Of a DNA stretch of 64,000 nt, positions 55,545 to 64,000 are shown in pieces. Source of the stretch: Umbilicaria muhlenbergii (lineage: Eukaryota; Ascomycota; Lecanoromycetes; Umbilicariales; Umbilicariaceae); contig KK106982.1 of the NCBI GenBank assembly GCA_000611775.1, positions 5,850,938-5,914,937 on the forward strand, written 5' to 3'. Each line of letters starts with the position of its first letter. Position 1 is the stretch's first letter. Both the position numbers and the translations under genes were made by a program. The notes below the pieces were generated by a model. The model saw only the letters and a program-made list of their open reading frames with translations. It was not told where the DNA came from and ran no database searches.

Positions 55545-57204
55545 CTACTCTGGTCTGGGACGTTTTGCACCGTGAGGGTTCCACGCAGAATCTCCAGCCA
55601 CACCACCAGCAACTTGCTGATTCTGCTGTTGAGGGAAGAAAGCAGGATTGTAGTGTGCCTGGGGTCCGCCTTGGAATCCGCCTTGACCTGGTTGTGATAA
55701 ATTACGGTTTAGTGAATTGTTCTGAGAAGACAACATGGGATTTGTTGATGTAGATGTAGGCATAGGAGAAAGAGATTGCGATGGGTAGCCCATCGTATTT
55801 GCGACAGCAGCGTGAGGGAACGGGCTAGTTCCAGGGTACTGGGCCGCATTTCCACGAAGCCAGCTTGCTAGGGAAGGACTTGAGGTAACGGGTGTTTGGG
55901 CCATGTATTGTCCAGGCAGGGATGCCTGAGCGACAGCAGGACGATTATAAAAGCCATGCATACCTTGCATTCCCATCGCTCCACCCATTTGAGGCATACC
56001 CATGCCCATCCCACCCATTCCACCCATTGGGCCAGCCATACCTCCCATACCTGCCATTCCCATTCCACCCATCGGCATACCCATCATACCATTGGGGCTC
56101 ATACCTCCTCTTCCTCCACGCATACCCATCGAACCTCCACCACGCATGCCTCCCATCATACCTCCCCGATTTGGTTGAAAGCCGCCGTATTGCTGCATGC
56201 CTCCCATCGGTGCGCCCTGGAAGCCACCCATGGGAGCACTCTGGAATCCGGTAGCCATGGGGCTTTGAAACCCACCTCGGTTATACCCAGGCATGCTGTT
56301 CATTGCCCCTCGGTTGTTGAACCCACCTCGACCGCCGCGGAAACCGCCATTCGAGTTATTCATATTGTAATTCATTTGCTGCGGTGGAGGGGCAGTCATA
56401 CTCGCTGGAGCTCCATAGCCACCAGAGGTAGATCGGTTGTTGTTTTGGTTGTTGTTGTTGCGCATAGGCCCGTCTTTGGGAAGTGTGCGGAAAGGGTTTG
56501 TGAAAGGGTTGGTGAAGCTGACTGTGAACTTTTTGGTGTACTGTTGGCCTTCGCCGAAGGATTGGATTTTGTGTTTTGCTGCGGTAGCTGCTTGAGGTGA
56601 CTTGAATACGATGTAGGCTTGTCTGGACATCATGGACATAAAACTATCAGTCCAGAAATCCACAAATCCAACCGGATGTGGAATCTCACCCTTTGCTCTT
56701 GCCATTCACCTTGTGCTCGCTGAACGTAATGTCCTCAAGCTCGTCTTCGCATTGGCTTTGATTCGCCCAACCACGGATATCATCGTCAGTGATCCACCAT
56801 TGTAAATCGGATATGAAAAGGGCGGTGGTTGCGCCGGGATCGACAGGCCTATCATCTGATCCATCCTTGCGCTTCAAACCTTGTGTTTGGGGGGCCTGCT
56901 TGGGTAAGAGTAATGGATCTTGGGTAGATTCGTCGGTGCTGGCTATCTTCTGTGCTACGTCACTTGTATGCTCGTTGCCTTCTTCCTGTTTCATGTCGAG
57001 ATGGGACTCTTCCCCATTCGTGGGAGCTTGCGTAAGAGTGTCTGGGCTCTCCGTGGCCTTGGCATTGCTGTCCTCAGCCCTGGGCGCTGTATGGTCGGCC
57101 GTGTCCTCCGCTTTTACTTCTGCGTCGGCTGGCTCATCCTGCTGATAATCCTCACCGCCGTCCCCATAAATGTCAATGTCGAAGTTATCTTCTTCAGTAG
57201 CCAT
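55545..57204 (-). CDS. RRM protein with Gly/Met-rich tail (CPSF6-like)
   Basis: Two exons: 57204-56690 and 56622-55545 (1593 nt, 530 aa). The acidic N-terminus (MATEEDNFDIDIYGDGGEDY) and a single RRM around residues 125-210 (ATTALFISDLQWWITDDDIR, then CEDELEDITFSEHKVNGKSK and GQAYIVFKSPQAATAAKHKI) resemble the CPSF6/CPSF7 subunits of cleavage factor Im, which bind pre-mRNA before polyadenylation. The intron falls inside the RRM just before RNP1. The rest is Gly/Met/Asn-rich low-complexity sequence (GGMGMAGMGGMAGPMGGMG, RGGRGG boxes) and ends WNPHGAKRPRPE, an RS/KR-like nuclear signal. Orthology to CPSF6 is likely but not proven by eye. Confidence 0.85.
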
Positions 57205-58225
57205 GGTGAGTATCAGAGAACTAATAGTTCAGCCTAGTGAACTCTGACTTGAATTGTTTTATGCACACAGGTGTCTCGAAGAGCTTGGAGTAGAGTACAA
57301 GTCTGCGGCGTAGAAACAAATGAATTAGCGTTGAAGAAGAGTTTGAGGTTGGCCAACAGTAGCTATAGCTGAACCTCTGACGCTGTGAGCAAGAGATGCG
57401 CCTAAAGATGGCTCGCTGGCCGTTCTTCGCCAGTAGTACGACGCGCGACAGGGAGCAGAACAGACATACGTACGATCGAATGAAGCTTGGTAAGAGAACA
57501 GATCTTGGACTGAACGCTTGGCACTCGGAAAATAGATGTCTCGCCTGATCGCCTTCTGTGACAGATGCAAAGCTGTGTACACGTAAGGTAGATAGACAAT
57601 GGTACAGCTTTGGTAGTCGGGCCTCTCCCCCGTAGACAGACTTGGGTACACCTCGTCAAGTTCCAGGCAGAACAAGAGAAGAAGAAAGCAGGCCAATAAT
57701 TAGTAGAGCGAAAACAAGAACCCCCAGGGTAGAAGCTTCCACCTCTTCCACCTCACAGCCTCGCGGGTGATTATTGGCTGAGTGTATTGAAGTGACGCTA
57801 TCAGTCGCGATACCTGTTGTTAGCGAGAGTTAGAAAGGAGGAGAGAGTGAGGAGAGAGAAAAGGAGCGTAAGAGGACAGTGATGTGATGTGATATGGGGG
57901 AGTGGTGGAACTTCTAGGTAAGGAGGAGGGAGAAGTGAGGTTAAGCTTGCAGGGTTCAAGCTCGGCCAGTCGTGCACTTGAGCCTCAGTGCTCCAAAGTT
58001 CGCGCAGTAAGAGCAGATCAGATCCCAGCTACGTCGCAAGAAGCTGCAATCCCCGTCCGCACCAGATTTGATGACAGGAGGTTACGTTCTCTACAAACAA
58101 GCCAGATATCCAACTCCGACACTCCTTCAAAGTCCTGGCTTGCCTCCAGCTGCTGGACCTACGGATACTCGACCCAACTTCAGACTTCTTCACTTAGCAC
58201 CACCGCTGCCACTCCCACTGCCAAA
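57205..58225. promoter_or_regulatory. Divergent 1 kb region between CPSF6-like gene and SSS1
   Basis: No conserved coding sequence was seen. GA-rich runs (57830-57900) and a CT-rich leader (58150-58220) stand before the SSS1 start. Confidence 0.5.
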
Positions 58226-58670
58226 ATGGCCGACCAGTTCAAAGAGCTCGCCGACATCCCCCGGGACTTTCTACGAGATGGCACCCAGTTCCTAAACAGA
58301 TGCACAAAGCGTACGTTCCTTCACCTCGCTGGGTCCCGGCGGAATGTCTAGAATGTGCCTTGCAGGACTGACCTTGTAAGCACAGCCGACAAGCGCGAGT
58401 TCATTAAGATATCTCAGGCTGTCGGAATTGGATTTGTGGTTATGGGTGCGATTGGATACGTTGTCAAGCTAAGTACGGGCCCTTTTTGTTCATTTCTGTG
58501 AAGGACGTCAAGAGGGCGATGAGAAGAGGGCGAGGTGTGCCGCGCTGGAGACAGAAGAGAAGGACTTGGATCACGGGCGTTTCAATACTCGGCCATGCAC
58601 AATTGGCTAACGGTAGACCATCTCGTTAGTACATATTCCCGTGAATAACATATTGGTGGGAGGAGCATGA
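58226..58670 (+). CDS. sss1: Sec61 gamma subunit (Sss1)
   Basis: Sss1 is the small tail-anchored subunit of the Sec61 ER translocon. Three exons: 58226-58310, 58386-58472, 58630-58670 (213 nt, 70 aa, normal length). The start MADQFKELADIPRDFLRDGT is followed by QFLNRCTKPDKREFIKISQA, the conserved SecE/Sec61-gamma signature, and one membrane helix (VGIGFVVMGAIGYVVKLIHI) ending PVNNILVGGA. The second intron is 157 bp; its acceptor at 58629 is chosen because it gives KLIHIPVNN. Confidence 0.97.
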
Positions 58671-58956
58671 TGGGAGCCGGAGCAGAGTTCGGTGAGGCAC
58701 GGGCACGGCATCTCACAGCATTTGCATAATTCTTGGAGAAAGGCGCCCGTTTAGGTCATGTATTATATCCAAAACTCCAAAAGCGAACTCCCCAAAGAAC
58801 TCCTACGCCCTGGACGTCCATTCTCACTGATTGAACTACGCCATGAAGTTGAATTTGCTGGATTTCTTCCTTCGGACCGTATGAGTAGCCACCTTGTTAC
58901 GCCAGATGCACAAAAGAATGAGTGAGCACGTAAATGTTTGAGCATCAGTCCAGCCG

Positions 58957-61330
58957 CTACCAGTCATCCTCGTCATCGTCAGCGGCAGCTGGGACTCTCT
59001 GGCTCCGTAGTCGTGACCTGTAGTTTGCATCTCCTCTACTAGTCCTTGACCGGGGTTCATCGTATAGATCTTCGTCGTGGTCGAGTTTTTGATCAACTCT
59101 GGTACCCATCTTCGGCTCCCCTTCGTCGTCTTCTGCCCCGTCGTTCCAGCTATGTAGAGTGCAGGTGCCGGTGGACAAGTTCCACCCGTTCCACGACGTT
59201 GCTAGACGGTGTCAGCAGTGGCGGAAGTTGGTGTTGTGTAGTATTGGTGCTTACCAGCTATCACAGGTGCATTAGGATGCCAACTAGCATCTCTGACACA
59301 TGTCTCCCAAGCGCCCTGATTCCTTCGGCCGCTTGACGCGTACGCACTGGAGTAGAGGTCGGGATCTCGGGGTCGAGAGTGGATGGTAGCCTGCCGCACA
59401 TCGACTTTGCCGGCTAGCGTTGCATCCATGTTATAGATGTAGACAGAGCCATCCGCACTTCCTGTATAAACATATCTTGAATTGGTGCTACCTGGAGGCG
59501 AAAAATGGCACCGAATAAGGGTCTTCAATACCCGATGACCACGGAAGGTAACGAGGGAGCAGTCATGTGGATGTGGCTGGTAGTCATTCTCCGAGAAGAC
59601 CATGAAGCGGTAATCGAAACCGGTGGTGAAATTCCTTGGATCAAGTCTCGAGGCCTTTTCTGTAGGCATCATCTTCCGCAAGTCCCACAGCTTCATGGTC
59701 TGGTCTTTTCCATTGCTAAGCACGTATCGGCCGTCACCTTTGCTGTCGACATATGTCAATCCCTCTGTATGACCCATGAACACACCAGCCTCGCGACTAT
59801 CACCCATACTTCGCCGGTCCCAAACTTTGATCAACGTATCGTCTGAGCCGGAATATAGAATATGGGGCGATGAGGTGTCGCCAAAACAAACGGCATTGAC
59901 ATCCTCGGTATGACCTGGAATTCTGAGAATGCTCTTTCGAGACTCGATATCGTAGACATAGACAGAATGATCCTGGGTACCGGCAACGATTTCTCGGCCA
60001 TCACCAGAGAAACGTATTGACCAAATCTGCACAGCCATCAGCCCAAGCGTCATTCACAGATCTACGCTATGGATATACATACACCAAAATGGCTGTACCC
60101 ACTCCACCCATGCCTGCCCCCACCTTCGTTCATGGTCGCGAAATCGAGCATCCATGGTTCTGCGCTCTCGTTTGGATCCGTCGGCGCCAAACAAACGACA
60201 CTCCTGATAGAGCTGTAAGCCAGATACCGATTATCAGGACTCAATGTGGCATCAGTTATCGTCCATTGACCGTATGGATAATTGACAGTCTTGTAATATT
60301 TCCATTTGTATGGATTTGAGGTGTCGTACATTCGTACTCTAAAGTCTTGAGCGCAAGAGAAAAAGAAGTTGCCGTCATCAGAGAATTGACCTGAGTAACA
60401 TCGGCTGTTGTAATGAATAATGGTATCCGCGGTGGAGGAGGGAATAAGTCCCTGGAGTCAGCTAGTTTCAGCTATAGAACAAGACCCAAATCCACAGGTG
60501 TATATCGTACCTGTGACATCAGTCTGTTTGTTCTCTTCAACCGCGAACCGTCGACACCCAATTCTCTTTGCATCAGCCTCGTAGCCAAGCGGGGTTTTCT
60601 CTTCCTGAGAAGGTCGCGATAGTATTCATTGCTACCAAAGGTGCCAGAATCCATCAGCTTCTTGCCTTGTTCACTCGGCACCTTGGGAAATTTTGGTCCA
60701 GAGGTTCGCCGCCGCCTTCGCCGCCGACCAATTCCATAAGTGCCGTCGTCATCGTCAGTGAGGATCGCCTGGACTCCAGAGGCACCATGGTTGGCAAAGA
60801 GCCGCTGGAGACCAGCATGTCCAAGGAGCTGCAGTAGCTGCGCTGAAACTATCACTTTGTAAGTAATCCGTACGATCGGGGCTGGGCCTCGTGCTTACTC
60901 TGTATGGGTGCGCGAACGGTCGCAGCTGGTCGGGCCTGCCCTGACCCTGTCTCTGTCTCCTCCCCCGCATCGTCATCCTGAGCCCGACTCTCACCGTCAT
61001 CCATAGATAATTCGATTTCGACACCGCTCAGTCCATCATCGGCATCTAATGTCGAATAAGAGGTTAATGTATGTCTAGGACGGGGATGTTTGATTTCTTT
61101 CTTGGACTTATAGATCTCATACCTTGATACTCTCCGTCCTCTTCATCATCCTCCGTTGTCTCAAAGAAATCGACGTCTTCGCTGTCATCTGTTGTTGGCT
61201 CATAATCCATGCCGTCATCATCTTCTTCGTCCACCCAATCCTCTTCCGCAGCGTCATAGCTATTCAACGAATGGCTCGACGGATCAGGGGATTCGTTGCG
61301 GCCGGGTGCCGTTCCTTGTAGAGAGCTCAT
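58957..61330 (-). CDS. WD40 protein, DCAF11-type
   Basis: The sequence matches the DCAF11/WDR23 family, substrate receptors of DDB1-CUL4 ubiquitin ligases. Six exons: 61330-61123, 61045-60899, 60854-60511, 60451-60083, 60026-59255, 59201-58957 (2085 nt, 694 aa). An acidic N-terminus (YDAAEEDWVDEEDDDGMDYE) precedes QLLQLLGHAGLQRLFA and a basic stretch with seven Arg. WD repeats follow: CAQDFRVRMYDTSNPYKWKY, TITDATLSPDNRYLAYSSI, IWSIRFSGDGREIVAGTQD, SILRIPGHTEDVNAVCF, LIKVWDRRSMGDSREAGVFM and QTMKLWDLRKM, then YVYTGSADGSVYIYNMDATL and TCTLHSWND. WDR and WDLRK ends include the WDxR box used for DDB1 binding. The tail is acidic, ending DDDEDDW. Confidence 0.92.
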
Positions 61331-61827
61331 AGTAAACGTGATGCTGCTTAGGAGAAGAAAGCTCGACGGTGATATGAAGCAGGAAATCTGAATATGTTGA
61401 TCCCCCCCTCATCGACCGGCATTAGGTCGGTAATATGCCGAGCTTATCGATAGTTCATTTCCTATTACCGGACTTAAGGTAAGGCTTTTTCCGTCGCAAC
61501 AAAGCAACTTGGTATCACAGCAAAAGGTAGAACAAAGGTAAGGTCACGAACTTGCTACTTTCTGAATCTTACATATATACATTGGGCTCTATCTGCTTTA
61601 GATATAATACAGTCTATGTACCATGCGGAGTATTTGTCGGTCGGTACGCCGCTACATGCTCCACCCTCATCAACAAGAGCTATGGCTGGGAAACAGTATT
61701 GTTACAAGATAAAGAGCGGGCCCAACCGCGGACGAAATGCCACCGGGCGGTCGGTTGGGGCGATGGACTCAAGCAGGTGCCCAAGCCAGCTGTTCTTAGA
61801 GTGGAGAGTCAGGCACGTACTATGTTG
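61331..61827. other. Intergenic between DCAF11-type gene and RIM2
   Basis: The 497 bp contain the WD40 gene promoter. Nothing else was recognised. Confidence 0.5.
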
Positions 61828-63106
61828 CTAAGCCTGCGTGCCGAACATTCGAAGTATCGTCTCATACCTGCCGCGTCGTCAGCGTAAAAGTATTATCACT
61901 AGGAGAAGAAGTAAAGCTCACATTCCGAACATGATGGCAGCACTTGGCACGACTCTGAGTAGATGCGGCGTCAACCCGCCATACAGAGAGGCCATGCCTT
62001 CCTCCTTGAAGATTGTAGTGAAGCACTGAACAAGTCCGGTGTACTTCAGGCGACCATCCTGAAGAGGCGCTTGCCGTAACCGAGTCCGTACGACTTCGTG
62101 CGGATAAGTAATGATTGCTGCGAACAGCTTTGCGCTTCCAGCTGCCGTGAGCTTGCCTCCCCAATCGACCGTCTGATCCCATACGGTTCTCCTCCTTCCA
62201 GATGCTACAAGCTTTGCTTCCCTCTTGCGGAGGTAAAGCTTCATTTGCTCGTACAAGACCCACTGCAAAGTGCTCTCGGTCACGCCGAGGTAGCTCGCGC
62301 TAAGCCCTCTGTACAGACCACGTATGCCTTCTTGGCGAATCGTCTGCATGGTACAGTCAAGTGAATTCTTGTATTGCCGGCTCGATTGCAGCCCAGAACT
62401 CTCAGCTCTGGACTTGTCGAGCTGCAGCCTTGTTTTCACAAGCCAGATAGGATTTGTGGCCGTACCCGTGACTATACCTGCCGTTGCAGCGGCACAGAGA
62501 TGAACCCATGTCGCCTCCTGTCCATTGTTGAATGTTTGGCTTATGATCCGTTTGCCATTCCCATAGGTATAGAAATTGATAGCGCGAGCTGGGACCACAC
62601 CGACCAAATTGGGACCGAGACCCTTGAAAAGAGCCCTCCAGCCCTCAATTCTATGAATCGAGAACAGGATCTGGAAGGTTTCACTGAAATGAAGAAGGGC
62701 ACTACGCGCGAATGGTAGTTGGGATGGAGGAGGTATGCCACGAGCGGCGCGAAAGGCAGCAATTTGAGATTGATAAAAGTCGGATTGTAGGCGGGTTTTG
62801 AGGACATCGAGTGGCGAAGTGAGAGTTGCTGCGGTCATTCCACCAATACTACCCAAAATCAGCATGGAAATTCTGGGCTCAGCTCGTCTGGAGTGTTTCA
62901 AGAATGCAATACCCTCCAGCGACAAAGTGCGCCCAAGGCTTTGCCTCAGGGGCTTCCGGCTTCGTTACCGATTCCCCATTAATACCATAGCTAGGTACTA
63001 CCCCGCCAGTCTCCCTCGATTGCGTCAAAGCTGCCCCGTGGATGGATCTCGAAGTGTCGCGGATCTGCGCCTGCGCTCGATTTTCTGATGCCGAAGGGAA
63101 GGTCAT
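61828..63106 (-). CDS. rim2: Mitochondrial pyrimidine-nucleotide carrier (Rim2)
   Basis: Rim2 exchanges pyrimidine nucleotides across the inner mitochondrial membrane. Three exons: 63106-62913, 62848-61922, 61867-61828 (1161 nt, 386 aa). Three carrier repeats show the PxD/ExxK/R motifs: SPLDVLKTRLQSDFYQ, NPIWLVKTRLQLDKS and YPHEVVRTRLRQAPLQDGRL. Other landmarks are WRALFKGLGPNLVGVVPARA, GIRGLYRGLSASYLGVTEST and GLTPHLLRVVPSAAIMFGMY. The N-terminal exon ends KPWAHFVAGG and splices to IGGMTAATLT. The last intron is required: without it the protein would end at IMFGM, whereas the spliced form ends YETILRMFGTQA like its relatives. Confidence 0.95.
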
Positions 63107-63857
63107 GAACAAGAGTATGTAGCAACTTTGAAGGGATTAGCTACAGAACAGCTAGGATTACCGGAAGAACATGACGAGGTCTGAAATAAAGCGTCTGTAT
63201 ACCAGTGTTGTAGTACTCGTGATGGCGTGACGGCAAAACTACTGATGAAATCTACGAGAACCAGCTGTCGACTATTATTTTTCAATCTGGTTTAGACCCG
63301 GAACTCCCAGACATAACCTCAGCCTTACAGGGCGCATGTCCAGCCCTACCAGAGTCCCCTCCTCCTCTAACCGTACGCTGATCTCAATGAGAGATAGCTT
63401 ACTCACCGACTCATTGAACCCAGCTTCACCAGTATTGCCCGTTGACAGTGATACAAGTGCGACTACAGGCACGAGTCAGTGGCATTACCTTGAATGATCT
63501 CATGGTCTACCTGTACGCTACGATTGGTTATCCAAACTGTTTTACTCCCACTTGGGTTAAATTGATAAATACCATCTCACCTCAGATAGAAGAGGTCAGA
63601 GCAAAACCCAGACGCCTTACTGTAACATGACAAGCCAGTTGAAACCCTAATTATCTTCTATTGAAACAACTTCCTCCGTTGTAGGCATCTTTCATTGCGA
63701 AACACATTGGGTTAAACTTGACATCTTTACAATGTCCAGCGCATACTCTTCTATTTATCTCAAAGCCTCATACCTTACCCAAGTTTTCATCTCTTGACAA
63801 TCGACTGATCCAATCTTCCTTTCGCTCTAAAAATACAGCTCCTTCCCAGCACTCAAT
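63107..63857. promoter_or_regulatory. Divergent region between RIM2 and the edge gene
   Basis: The 751 bp separate two starts facing away from each other. Only short frames were seen. Confidence 0.5.
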
Positions 63858-64000
63858 ATGTGGCCCATGGAGAAAGAAACGCAATGTGCAAAGAAGGCCA
63901 TGACAGCGGTCGAGCACAGCTTGCCGGGTCTCCTCAGAATCCCTGGCGAGATTCGCAATCAGATCTGGTCATACTGTCTCAATTTCACCGACCGCGCTCA
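63858..64000 (+). CDS. 2EXR-like protein, 5' part only, cut by window edge
   Basis: From ATG 63858 the frame reads MWPMEKETQCAKKAMTAVEH and then LLRIPGEIRNQIWSYCL, which matches the LLxLPxEIRNxIY start of the fungal 2EXR domain, common in large families of Pezizomycotina proteins of unknown function. Only 47 codons are visible, so neither length nor function can be judged. Confidence 0.6.
   Translation, partial: MWPMEKETQCAKKAMTAVEHSLPGLLRIPGEIRNQIWSYCLNFTDRA

Noticed and set aside
55896-56600. His/Thr/Ser-rich plus-strand frame antisense to the CPSF6-like gene
   Set aside because: It is the complement of the Gly/Met repeat region and carries no independent support.

Overview
The window is nuclear DNA of a filamentous ascomycete (Pezizomycotina). 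Twenty-one of 25 genes can be read through with short introns (mostly 45-90 bp, GT...CTNAC-like branch...AG), and none shows bacterial spacing or ribosome-binding sites. Gene order points to the class Dothideomycetes: CIA30, SAICAR synthetase, APC5, COX13 and APN2 stand side by side next to a mating-type gene, with SLA2 and a PH/SMP-domain gene on the other side. I recall this arrangement from published mating-type (MAT) loci of that class; I could not run a search.

Left part (1-20.5 kb), housekeeping: the start of Mediator subunit MED12/Srb8 running off the left edge; a 3.1 kb gap holding a perfect 26-bp inverted repeat (possible MITE); a DUF89/ARMT1-type phosphatase gene with two apparent frame breaks; Asterix (PAT complex) in eight exons including one of 12 nt; eIF1; EOS1 (with an apparent early stop); mitochondrial ribosomal mL45/Mba1-type protein; a sodium:solute symporter; a multi-RRM protein; and CIA30.

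Centre (20.6-44.2 kb), the MAT region: ADE1 and APC5 diverge, COX13 and APN2 diverge, then an 8.3 kb interval (28.5-36.8 kb) between the stops of APN2 and SLA2. It contains an intact MAT1-1-1 alpha-box gene (449 aa), a well-formed five-exon gene of unknown function (291 aa), and on the minus strand a disrupted gene whose pieces resemble an HMG-box MAT1-2-1 protein. If that resemblance holds, this MAT1-1 idiomorph carries a relic of the opposite mating type, which bears on how the species came to be self-sterile or self-fertile. SLA2 (12 exons, 1063 aa) and an Nvj2-type lipid-transfer protein follow.

Right part (44.5-64 kb), housekeeping again: REV3 (DNA polymerase zeta), SNX3, a divergent CNNM/DUF21 membrane protein with a tandemly duplicated 3' end, a CPSF6-like RRM protein, SSS1 (Sec61 gamma), a DCAF11-type WD40 protein, the pyrimidine-nucleotide carrier RIM2, and the first codons of a 2EXR-like gene at the right edge. 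No tRNA, rRNA, CRISPR, retroelement or viral sequence was recognised.
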